Source of the DNA: Pseudoduganella albidiflava
Lineage (GTDB): Bacteria > Pseudomonadota > Gammaproteobacteria > Burkholderiales > Burkholderiaceae_D
DNA length: 64,000 nucleotides
Assembly (NCBI RefSeq): GCF_004322755.1
Contig: NZ_CP036401.1
Coordinates: 7,192,001-7,256,000 of the forward strand
Direction of reading: 5' to 3'
Position 1 is the stretch's first letter, and every line of letters starts with the position of its first letter. Of this stretch, positions 9,009 through 16,947 are shown one piece after another. The position numbers were made by a program, and so were the translations under genes. Below the pieces are notes generated by a model. It did not search any database. It had not been told where the DNA came from and saw only the letters and a list, made by a program, of their open reading frames with translations.

Positions 9009-9635
9009 TCAGATCAGTTCCAGCTCGATGCCCCGCAGCACCGCGCGCACGCGGTCGCGCACGCCCAGCTTGGCGAGGATGCTCGAGACGTGATTCTTCA
9101 CGGTGCCTTCGCCGCAGCCCAGGCTGGCCGCGATTTCGGCATTGGAGAGGCCGCCGGCCATCAATGCCAGCACTTCCGTTTCGCGGCCGGTCAGGGTGGC
9201 CAGGCTGGCCGCGGCGGGCTCGCCGTTGCGACGGAACGAGGCACGCGTGCGTTCCGTCAGCGCGGGACGGAACAGGGTCTCGCCCGCCACCACGGCACGG
9301 ATGCCGTCGGCCAGCCGTTCCAGTGAAATATCCTTGAGCAGGAAGCCGCGCGCGCCCGCGCGCATCGCATCGAACAGCGCATCGTCGTCGTCGAAGGTGG
9401 TCAGCATGATCGTCGGCGGCAGGCTTTCGGACTCGCGCAGCAGTTCCACGCCGCCGCGGCCGGGCATGCGCACGTCGAGCAGCAGCACGTCCACCGCCGT
9501 CTGCGCCAGCACGCGCCCGGCGTCGATACCGTCGGCCGCTTCGGCCACCACGCGGATATCGTCGGTCAGGTCCAGCAAACCGCGGATGCCGCTGCGCACC
9601 AGCGTCTGGTCGTCCACCAGCGCCACGCGGATCAT
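9009..9635 (-). CDS. NarL/FixJ-family two-component response regulator
   Basis: A 208-residue DNA-binding response regulator. The receiver domain (about residues 1-120) has the acidic pair DD at 8-9, phosphoacceptor D54 in LLLDVRMPG, a conserved threonine in MLTTFDDD and a lysine in FLLKDI. The C-terminal LuxR-type helix-turn-helix is seen in LTGRETEVLALMAGGLSNAEIA and GTVKNHVSSILAKLGVRDRVRAV. Its ATG overlaps the stop of the kinase gene by four bases (ATGA), showing it is the second gene of a kinase-regulator operon and the cognate partner. Target genes cannot be read from the sequence. Confidence 0.95.
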   Translation of the reverse strand: MIRVALVDDQTLVRSGIRGLLDLTDDIRVVAEAADGIDAGRVLAQTAVDVLLLDVRMPGRGGVELLRESESLPPTIMLTTFDDDDALFDAMRAGARGFLLKDISLERLADGIRAVVAGETLFRPALTERTRASFRRNGEPAAASLATLTGRETEVLALMAGGLSNAEIAASLGCGEGTVKNHVSSILAKLGVRDRVRAVLRGIELELI

Positions 9636-10855
9636 GCCGGCACCCCCGGCAGGCGCATCTCGAGGGCCAGTCCGCGCGGCATCCCGCCGGCGATGCGCAA
9701 CTCGCCACCCATGTCCGTCAGCCGCTCGCGCATGCCGCGCAAGCCATTGCCTTCGGCGATCGCCGGCGTGCCGAGGCCATCGTCGGTGACGCGCGCGACG
9801 GTGGTGCCCGCGCTGGTGTCGAGCTGGATCGTCAGCGCTGTCGCCTGCGCATGGCGCAGCGTGTTCGTCACCGCTTCCTGGATGCAGCAGAACAGTGCGT
9901 GGGCCACGTGCGGCGGGTGGCGGGCCGCCCGCGCATCGATGTGCAATTCAGTCCGCAGCGCCGGCAGCCCGGCGCACATCACGCGCAGCGCCTCGGCGAG
10001 ATCGATCGGACGGTCCTGGCGCGCATGGGTGACCACGCCGCGCACCTCGGCCAGCAGGTCCTTGCCGAGCGCATGCGCGGTACCCAGCGCCGCGGGCGCG
10101 GTGCCGCCGGCCTGGCGCACGGCCAGGTCGAGATGCAGGTTCAGCGCCGTCAGGTGATGGCCCAGGGTATCGTGCAGGTCGCGCGCGATGCGCAGGCGCT
10201 CGGCGCCGCGCACCGTTTCGCCCAGCAGCGTCTGCGTGGCCAGCACCTGGGCATGGGCGGCGGCCAGCGCGAGGCGTGAGCGGCGCTCGCGCAGCACCAG
10301 GCTGCCCACGAAGAACGCCGCGCCGATCAGCAGCCGTTCCGCCGACAGGTAGGCCAGCATGGGCACCACGCGCCCCGGCGGCAAGCTGGCCGACAGGAGC
10401 AGCGTGGTATCGGCGGCAACGCCGAGCAGGTATTGCGCGGCAAGCCAGCGCAAGCCGGTGCGCGCCGGCAGCAGCATCGCCAGCTGGGCCGCCACGAGCA
10501 TGTTGAAGACCAGCGAATCCATCGCCAGTGCGCAGGCCAGCTGGGCGCCCAGGAACAGGCGGCGCCGGTGCGGCAGGGGCGTGGTGCAGGCGCCGTACGC
10601 CAGGGCCGCGCACAGGCCGACCACCGCGCACTTGCTTGCCACGTACAGGCCGAAGGCGTGCGTGGCCACCGGCATCCCGAGCAGCTTCAGCAGCCCGATC
10701 GCGAACCAGCCGGTAAAGGTGTGCAGCGAAAGCCGCTCGGGCGTTTCGGTCAGCACGGCCGCCACGTCCAGCGATCCGAACATCAGCGGCCCGGCGACCG
10801 CGAGCGTCCACGGCGGCAGCTGGCGGGCTTTCAGTCTCATGGAGAATGGGCGCAT
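9632..10855 (-). CDS. Sensor histidine kinase, HisKA_3 (DesK/NarX-like) family
   Basis: A 407-residue membrane kinase. The N-terminal half contains about five or six hydrophobic segments with little periplasmic sequence, suggesting a sensor of the membrane or of small molecules, like DesK. H228 in RIARDLHDTLGHHL is the autophosphorylation site of the HisKA_3 class. The N box (CIQEAVTNTLRHA) and G box (DDGLGTP, GNGLRGMRERL) form the ATPase domain. It is translated first in an operon with the NarL-type regulator (ATGA overlap). An alternative ATG five codons downstream would only trim the N-terminus. The signal sensed is unknown. Confidence 0.92.
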   Translation of the reverse strand: MRPFSMRLKARQLPPWTLAVAGPLMFGSLDVAAVLTETPERLSLHTFTGWFAIGLLKLLGMPVATHAFGLYVASKCAVVGLCAALAYGACTTPLPHRRRLFLGAQLACALAMDSLVFNMLVAAQLAMLLPARTGLRWLAAQYLLGVAADTTLLLSASLPPGRVVPMLAYLSAERLLIGAAFFVGSLVLRERRSRLALAAAHAQVLATQTLLGETVRGAERLRIARDLHDTLGHHLTALNLHLDLAVRQAGGTAPAALGTAHALGKDLLAEVRGVVTHARQDRPIDLAEALRVMCAGLPALRTELHIDARAARHPPHVAHALFCCIQEAVTNTLRHAQATALTIQLDTSAGTTVARVTDDGLGTPAIAEGNGLRGMRERLTDMGGELRIAGGMPRGLALEMRLPGVPA

Positions 10856-10942
10856 TGTCGCAATGGCAATTGGAAAAGCGCATTGTAGTGCGGGTGCGTG
10901 CTTGCCGAAGCAAAAATATGGCGCCCCGGGTGCACCGATGCC

Positions 10943-12247
10943 TCAGGCGGCTGGCCGCTCCGTGGCGGCTGCGGCCAGCTGCCGGCCCAGCCGCCGGCCC
11001 AGGCACAGGAGGGTGAGCGTGGGCGGCAAGCCCCAGGGCGCCGGCAGCACGGCGGCGTCGCACACATACAGGCCCGGCGTGCGGGTTTGCAGGCCGGTGT
11101 CGACCACGGTGCCGACCGGCGCGGTGCCGCCCGGGTGCGCGGCGAAGTGATGGCTGTCGAAGACGTGCTTCGCGCCGGCCTGCCGCAGGATGCCGCGGGC
11201 GATGTCCACGCCGCGGCGCAGCTTCGCCTTGTCCGCCGTCGTCAGCGTCTTGTCCACCCAGCGCGGTCCCACGGCGCCACCGGCTTCGTCGGCGATCTTC
11301 ACCATGATCGATAAAGTGCGGCGGTGCGCGCCCAGCCGGTCGAAGCGGCCCACCTGCGCGGCGAAGGCGCCGTACATCGGCTGCGGCAAGGCCAGGTCGG
11401 CGAACGATATCCCCTCGTCCGGCAGTGCCAGGCCGGCCGCCATCGGGACTTCGGCGCCGCCGTCGAGATCGTCCACGCTGCCCATCACCGCCACCACCGG
11501 GTCGCTGAAGAACGGCACGGTTGCCGGCGCCAGGCCCGACTGGTACAGCAGGCGCGGGCTGCCGATGCCGCCGGCGGCCAGCACCACGACAGGCGCGCGC
11601 ACCGTGTGCACGGCACCGCCTGCCGTGACTTCCACGCCCGCAGCGCGGCCACCTTCCATGATCACCCTTTCCACCCGCGCATCGGCCACCAGCCGCGCGC
11701 CGTGGCGGCAGGCTTCGTCGAGGAAATCGCGCGCCGTCCACTTGGCGCCGAACGGGCAGCCGTACACGCAGCGCCAGCAGCCGGTACGGCAGATCGCCGG
11801 GCGGATCATCTTGTCCAGCTTGTGCCAGCCCAGGCCGGCGTCGCGCGCGGCCGCCATGATGCGCTGCGCCATCGGCCCGATCAGCTCGTCGGGCAGGGGA
11901 CCCAGCGGCAGTTCGGCGCGCAACGCGCGTTCATCGTCGGCCAGGTCGATCCCCAGGCGTGCCAGCGATGCCGGCGGCGATGCCGCGGTGGCGAAGTTGA
12001 TGGTGGAACTGCCGCCCGCCGTGACGCCGCGCACCAGCAGCGAGGCATCGCGGTGGAAGAACGCGCCCTTGCCGGGAATCGCCGCCATGGCCGCCATCTG
12101 CGTGAGCGTGCCCGCCACGGGCGCGGCGCCGCCCCGTTCGAGGACCAGCACGCGCGCGCCTGCCGCGGCCAGCGTGCGCGCCACGCTGGCACCGCCGGGG
12201 CCGCTGCCGACGACGATCGCATCGCAGGAGGAAGGAAAGGAGTCCAT
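10943..12247 (-). CDS. GMC-type FAD-dependent oxidoreductase
   Basis: A 434-residue flavoenzyme of the glucose-methanol-choline superfamily. It begins with the FAD loop VVGSGPGGASVART followed by the acidic end of strand 2 (LVLERGG). The family C-terminal block is present: HHFAAHPGGTAPVGTVVD, then TPGLYVCDAAVLPAPWGLPPTLT. A cluster ICRTGCWRCVYGCPFGAKWT in the middle resembles the cysteine segment of long-chain alcohol oxidase-type and sterol-oxidase-type GMC proteins. The substrate is likely a primary or secondary alcohol. The start is uncertain: ATG at 12247 or three codons upstream at 12256; neither has a good ribosome binding site. It is divergent from the M3 peptidase pair. Confidence 0.85.
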   Translation of the reverse strand: MDSFPSSCDAIVVGSGPGGASVARTLAAAGARVLVLERGGAAPVAGTLTQMAAMAAIPGKGAFFHRDASLLVRGVTAGGSSTINFATAASPPASLARLGIDLADDERALRAELPLGPLPDELIGPMAQRIMAAARDAGLGWHKLDKMIRPAICRTGCWRCVYGCPFGAKWTARDFLDEACRHGARLVADARVERVIMEGGRAAGVEVTAGGAVHTVRAPVVVLAAGGIGSPRLLYQSGLAPATVPFFSDPVVAVMGSVDDLDGGAEVPMAAGLALPDEGISFADLALPQPMYGAFAAQVGRFDRLGAHRRTLSIMVKIADEAGGAVGPRWVDKTLTTADKAKLRRGVDIARGILRQAGAKHVFDSHHFAAHPGGTAPVGTVVDTGLQTRTPGLYVCDAAVLPAPWGLPPTLTLLCLGRRLGRQLAAAATERPAA

Positions 12248-12387
12248 GATCGCCATGCTACACGCTGATGGAAGGAACCCCGGAGTTTGCATTATTATCT
12301 TGCCTTCATGCTTGCCACCGGGCAGGCGTTTCCCGACATGGCGCCGGCGACGATCTCGCCGGCTGCAACGGTTCATCGAAAGACGAT

Positions 12388-14532
12388 ATGACCCCACCAC
12401 GTATGCTCGTTCTCGCGGCCAGCCTCGCCCTGGCCATCATCCCGGCAGTGCACGCCGCGCCCGCCGCCACCGCCGCTTCCGCCCAGGTGCCCTCGATGAA
12501 TCCACTGCTGCAACCCAGCTCCCTGCCGCTGCACTATCCGCGCTTCGACCAGATCCGCGACGAGCACTTCCTGCCCGCGTTCGAAGCCGGCATGGCCGAG
12601 GAACTGAAGGAAATCGACCGGATCGCCAACAGCAAGGCGGCGCCCACCTTCGAGAACACGATCGTGGCGATGGAGCGGGGCGGGCGCACGCTGCAGCGCG
12701 TGCAGAGCATCTTCTCGAACCTGGTCGGCGCGAACACGAACGACAAGCTCGATGCGGTCGACCGCGAGATGTCGCCGAAGCTGGCCGCGCACAGCGATGC
12801 GATCCACCTGAACCCGCAACTGTTCAAGCGGGTCGACATGCTGTATGCGAAGCGCGACAAGCTGGGGCTGGATGCCGAATCGCGCTACCTGATCGAGCGC
12901 TATCACGAAGACTTCGTGCTGGCCGGTGCAAAACTGTCGGCGCAGGACAAGGAAAAGCTGAAACGCCTGAACGGCGAGATCGCCACGCTGCAGACCACCT
13001 TCACGCAGAACGTGCTCAAGGAAATCAACGCTTCGGCGCTGGTGGTCGACACGCGCGAGGAGCTGGCCGGCATGCCGGAAGCGGCGATCAACGCGGCCGC
13101 CAAGGCCGCCGAAGAGAAGGGCCACAAGGGCAAGTACCTGCTGGCGCTGCAGAACACCACCGGCCAGGCACAGCTCGCCGAACTGACCAACCCGCAGGTA
13201 CGGGCGCGGCTGATGGCGGCATCGCTGGCCCGCGGCAGCCGCGGCGGCGACTTCGACAACCGCGAAGTCGTCAAGAAACTGGCGCGCCTGCGCGCCGAAC
13301 AGGCCCGCCTGCTGGGCTACGAGAACTTCGCCGCGTATTCGCTGGCGAACCAGACGGCGAAGAACACCGCCAACGTCAACAAGCTGCTGGGCGAACTGGC
13401 GAAACCGGCGGTCGACAACGCGCGCCGCGAAGGCGCCGACCTTGCCGCCATCGCCGGCGGTCCGATCGCCGCCGCCGACTGGGACTTCTACACCGACAAG
13501 GTGCGCGCCCAGCGCTTTGCCTTCGATGAAAAGCAGCTCAAGCCTTACTTCGAGCTGAACAACGTGCTGGTGAACGGCGTGTTCTTCGCCGCCACCAAGC
13601 TGTACGGCATCACCTTCAAGGAGCGCAAGGACCTGCCTGTGTACGACCCGGACGTGCGCGTGTTCGACGTGATCGACGCCGACGGCAAGCCGCTGGCGAT
13701 CTTCCTGGCCGACCTGTATGCGCGGCCGAACAAGCAGGGCGGCGCCTGGATGAACGAGTACGTGGCGCAATCCGCGCTGCTGGGCGAGAAGCCGGTGGTG
13801 GGCAATCACCAGAGCATCCCGAAGCCGCCGGCCGGCGAGCCCACGCTGCTCACGTTCGATGAAGTGACCACCATGTTCCACGAATTCGGCCATGCGCTGC
13901 ACGGCATGTTCTCGAACGTGAAGTATCCGCGCTTCTCCGGCACCAGCGTGCCGCGCGACTTCGTCGAGTACCCGTCGCAGGTCAACGAGATGTGGGCCGT
14001 GTGGCCCGAGGTGCTGGCCAATTATGCGAAGCACCACCAGACCGGCGCGCCGATGCCGAAGGAACTGCTGGACAAGATCACCGCATCGCGCAAGTTCAAC
14101 AAGGGCTTTGCCACCACCGAATACCTGGCCGCCTCGCTGCTGGACCAGAAATGGCACCAACTGCAGCCCGACCAGGTGCCGGACGACGTGCTCGCCTTTG
14201 AAGCGGCCGCGCTGAAGGAAGCGGGCGTCGATTACGCGCTGGTCCCGCCGCGCTACCGCACCACGTATTTCTCGCACAGTTTCTCCGGCGGCTATTCGGC
14301 CGGCTACTACGCCTACCTGTGGGCCGAGAAGCTCGATGCGGAAAGCGTGTTGTGGTTCAAGGAAAACGGCGGCCTGCTGCGCAAGAACGGCGACTGGTTC
14401 CGCAAGACGCTGCTGTCGCGCGGCGGCACCGCCGACGCGATGGAACTGTTCCGCAATTTCCGCGGCCGCGATGCCGCCATTGGACCGCTGCTGGAACGCC
14501 GCGGCCTGAATGTCCAGCCAACCAAGGAATAA
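12388..14532 (+). CDS. Exported M3 family metallopeptidase (peptidyl-dipeptidase Dcp / oligopeptidase A type), first copy
   Basis: A 714-residue zinc peptidase. A signal peptide is evident (residues 1-21, cleavage after AVHA), placing it in the periplasm or outside. The body matches the thimet-oligopeptidase family: zinc ligands H498 and H502 in FHEFGHALHGMF with E499 as general base, and E527 in DFVEYPSQVNEM as the third ligand. The C-terminal YFSHSFSGGYSAGYYAYLWAEKLDA is the conserved substrate-channel region. Classical Dcp and OpdA have no signal peptide, so export is notable. The stop overlaps the start of the second copy by one base (TAATG), so they form an operon. Expected role: trimming short peptides taken up as nutrients. 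Confidence 0.92.
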   Translation: MTPPRMLVLAASLALAIIPAVHAAPAATAASAQVPSMNPLLQPSSLPLHYPRFDQIRDEHFLPAFEAGMAEELKEIDRIANSKAAPTFENTIVAMERGGRTLQRVQSIFSNLVGANTNDKLDAVDREMSPKLAAHSDAIHLNPQLFKRVDMLYAKRDKLGLDAESRYLIERYHEDFVLAGAKLSAQDKEKLKRLNGEIATLQTTFTQNVLKEINASALVVDTREELAGMPEAAINAAAKAAEEKGHKGKYLLALQNTTGQAQLAELTNPQVRARLMAASLARGSRGGDFDNREVVKKLARLRAEQARLLGYENFAAYSLANQTAKNTANVNKLLGELAKPAVDNARREGADLAAIAGGPIAAADWDFYTDKVRAQRFAFDEKQLKPYFELNNVLVNGVFFAATKLYGITFKERKDLPVYDPDVRVFDVIDADGKPLAIFLADLYARPNKQGGAWMNEYVAQSALLGEKPVVGNHQSIPKPPAGEPTLLTFDEVTTMFHEFGHALHGMFSNVKYPRFSGTSVPRDFVEYPSQVNEMWAVWPEVLANYAKHHQTGAPMPKELLDKITASRKFNKGFATTEYLAASLLDQKWHQLQPDQVPDDVLAFEAAALKEAGVDYALVPPRYRTTYFSHSFSGGYSAGYYAYLWAEKLDAESVLWFKENGGLLRKNGDWFRKTLLSRGGTADAMELFRNFRGRDAAIGPLLERRGLNVQPTKE

Positions 14533-16676
14533 TGTTGAACTATCCGAAACTGATGCTCCCCGCCGTCAGCCTGGCCTTCGCAAGCCTGGCCTTCGCCGGC
14601 CTGGCCCAGGCCGCGCTGCCGGCCGCCAATCCTTTCGCCGCGCCCAGCACGCTGCCGCTGCAATACCCGGCCTTCGACAAGATCGGCGATGCCGACTATG
14701 CGCCGGCCTTCGACGAAGGCATGAAGGCGCAGGCTGCCGAGATCGAAAAGATCGCCAACAACAAGGCCGCGCCCACCTTCGAGAACACCATCGTGGCGAT
14801 GGAACGCTCGGGACGCCTGCTGAGCCGCGTATCGACCGTGTTCTTCAGCCTGAACGGCGCCAATACCAACGACACGCTGCAGGCACTCGACCGCTCCCTC
14901 GCGCCGAAGCTGTCGGCGCACAGCGATGCGATGCTGCTGAATCCGAAGATGTACGCCCGCATCAAGACCCTGTACGACAAGCGCGACAAGCTGAAGCTGG
15001 ATGCGGAATCGAAGTACCTGCTCGAGCGCTACCACACCGACTACGTGCGCGCCGGCGCCAAGCTGTCGGCGGCGGACAAGGAAAAACTCAAGGCCTACAA
15101 CGCGAAGCTGGCCGAACTGCAGACGGCGTTCGCGCAGAACGTGCTGAAGGAAATGAATGCCTCGGCGCTGGTGGTCGACACGAAGGAAGAGCTGGACGGC
15201 ATGTCCGGCGCGGCCATCGCCAAGGCCGCGGCCGATGCGAAGGCGCGCGGCCTGGACGGCAAGTTCGCGATCCCGGTCGTCAACACCACCGGCCAGGCGC
15301 CGCTGTCGGTGCTGAAGAACCGCACCACCCGCGAACGCCTGCTGGCGGCCTCGATGGCGCGCGGCAGCCGCGGCGGTGATTTCGACAACCGCGAACTGGT
15401 GCTGCAACTGGCGAAACTGCGCGCCGAGCGCGCCGCGCTGCTGGGCTATGCCAGCCATGCCGCCTACCAGCTGGAAGACCAGACGGCCAAGAACACCGGC
15501 GCCGTGAACCAGCTGCTGGCCGAATTCGCCCAGCCGGCGGTGCGCAACGCGCGCCGCGAAGCGGCCGACATCCAGAAGGTCATCGATGCGGAACAGAAGA
15601 GTAACGGCCAAGGTGGCTTCCAGCTGGCCGCGCACGACTGGCAGTTCTACGCGGACAAGGTGAGCAAGGAGCGCTACGCCTTCGACGGGAACGAACTGAA
15701 GCCGTACTTCGAATTGAACAGCGTCTTCGAGAACGGCGTGTTCTTCGCCGCGAACAAGGTGTTCGGGCTGACCTTCAAGGAGCGCAAGGATTTGCCGGTG
15801 TACCAAGCCGACGTGCGGGTATGGGACGTGTTCGATGCCGACGGCAAGCAGCTGGCCATCTTCATCGGCGATTTTTATGCGCGCGGCAACAAGCGCGGCG
15901 GCGCCTGGATGAATGCCTACGTCGGCCAGAACAAGCTGCTCGGCACGCAGCCGGTGGTGGCCAACCACCTGAACATTCCGAAGCCGGCGAACGGCGAGCC
16001 CACGCTGCTGACGTACGACGAGGTGCGCACCGCATTCCATGAATTCGGCCATGCGCTGCACGGCATGTTCTCGAACGTGAAGTATCCGCGCTTCTCCGGC
16101 ACCCGCGTGCCGCGCGACTTCGTGGAATTCCCGTCGCAGGTCAACGAGATGTGGGCCACCTGGCCGGACATCCTGAACAACTACGCGAAGCACTACCAGA
16201 CCGGCGCGCCGATGCCGAAAGAGCTGCTGGACAAGGTACTGGCCGCGCAGAAGTTCAATGAAGGCCACCGCACCACCGAGTACCTGGCCGCGGCCATCCT
16301 CGACCAGAAATGGCACCAGCTGTCCGCCAGCCAGGTTCCCACGGACGTGCTGGCCTTCGAAGCGCAGGCACTGAAGGATGCGGGCGTCGACTTCGCCCCC
16401 GTGCCGCCGCGCTACCGCAGCACGTACTTCTCGCACGTCTTCTCCGGCGGCTACTCGTCCGGCTATTACGGCTACCTGTGGGCCGAAAAGCTCGATGCCG
16501 AAAGCGTGCTGTGGTTCAAGGAAAACGGCGGCCTGTCGCGCAAGAACGGCGACTGGTTCCGCCAGAAGCTGCTGTCGAAGGGCGGCACGATGGATGCGAT
16601 GCAGATGTTCCGCGAATTCCGCGGGCGCGACGCGAAAGTCGAACCGCTGCTGGAACGGCGCGGCCTGACCGACTGA
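14532..16676 (+). CDS. Exported M3 family metallopeptidase, second tandem copy
   Basis: Also exactly 714 residues and clearly a paralogue of the preceding gene: long stretches match (FHEFGHALHGMFSNVKYPRF; TGAPMPKELLDK; YGYLWAEKLDAESVLWFKEN). Its signal peptide differs (MLNYPKLMLPAVSLAFASLA, cleavage after AQA). Zinc ligands are H503, H507 and E532. Differences lie in mid-protein segments such as residues 240-270 and an insertion after VIDAEQKSNGQ, which may alter peptide preference. The ATG overlaps the upstream TAA by one base, so translation is coupled. A strong intrinsic terminator follows 22 bp after the stop, ending the two-gene transcript. Confidence 0.92.
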   Translation: MLNYPKLMLPAVSLAFASLAFAGLAQAALPAANPFAAPSTLPLQYPAFDKIGDADYAPAFDEGMKAQAAEIEKIANNKAAPTFENTIVAMERSGRLLSRVSTVFFSLNGANTNDTLQALDRSLAPKLSAHSDAMLLNPKMYARIKTLYDKRDKLKLDAESKYLLERYHTDYVRAGAKLSAADKEKLKAYNAKLAELQTAFAQNVLKEMNASALVVDTKEELDGMSGAAIAKAAADAKARGLDGKFAIPVVNTTGQAPLSVLKNRTTRERLLAASMARGSRGGDFDNRELVLQLAKLRAERAALLGYASHAAYQLEDQTAKNTGAVNQLLAEFAQPAVRNARREAADIQKVIDAEQKSNGQGGFQLAAHDWQFYADKVSKERYAFDGNELKPYFELNSVFENGVFFAANKVFGLTFKERKDLPVYQADVRVWDVFDADGKQLAIFIGDFYARGNKRGGAWMNAYVGQNKLLGTQPVVANHLNIPKPANGEPTLLTYDEVRTAFHEFGHALHGMFSNVKYPRFSGTRVPRDFVEFPSQVNEMWATWPDILNNYAKHYQTGAPMPKELLDKVLAAQKFNEGHRTTEYLAAAILDQKWHQLSASQVPTDVLAFEAQALKDAGVDFAPVPPRYRSTYFSHVFSGGYSSGYYGYLWAEKLDAESVLWFKENGGLSRKNGDWFRQKLLSKGGTMDAMQMFREFRGRDAKVEPLLERRGLTD

Positions 16677-16698
16677 CCCGCCCTGCCACAAAACACAA

Positions 16699-16723
16699 CC
16701 GCGCCACCCGGCGCGGTTTTTTT
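16699..16723 (+). terminator. Rho-independent terminator after the M3 peptidase pair
   Basis: Stem CCGCGCC (16699-16705) pairs with GGCGCGG (16710-16716) around an ACCC loop, followed by seven T residues. It sits 22 bp after the second peptidase stop codon. Confidence 0.92.
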
Positions 16724-16772
16724 ACGCCCCCGCAACTGCAGAGCTGGTCGCTTTACAGCAGGGGAAGTTCCT

Positions 16773-16905
16773 AATGCCGCTAAGCTAAGCGTTACCCGAC
16801 ACGTTGGAAGCGCATGCATTCACCCCAACAGCGAAGGGCTGGGGTCAGACCCGCCGGGTCTGACCCCGGAATTTGCACTTGGGGTGGGCTTGACTAAGCG
16901 GCATT
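16773..16905 (-). repeat. 133-bp interspersed element, copy A (inverted relative to copies B and C)
   Basis: One of three copies of the same length in the window. It begins AATGCCGCTAAGCTAAGC and ends GCTTGACTAAGCGGCATT, an imperfect terminal inverted repeat. In the middle (16841-16867) is a 27-bp near-perfect palindrome built on GGGGTCAGACCC / GGGTCTGACCCC. It lies between the peptidase terminator and the 3' end of phoD, carries no gene, and looks like a small non-autonomous (MITE- or REP-like) element. Directly after it, 16906-16936 contains GGACAGTCCCCGATTTTTGG, a second short motif that recurs in altered form near 60,960. Confidence 0.85.
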
Positions 16906-16947
16906 TGGGACAGTCCCCGATTTTTGGCAACAGTTCCCGAGCCGGCG

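Noticed and set aside
12373..16691. Two long minus-strand frames opposite the M3 peptidases
   Set aside because: Both mirror the peptidase genes and resemble each other only because the sense genes are paralogues.
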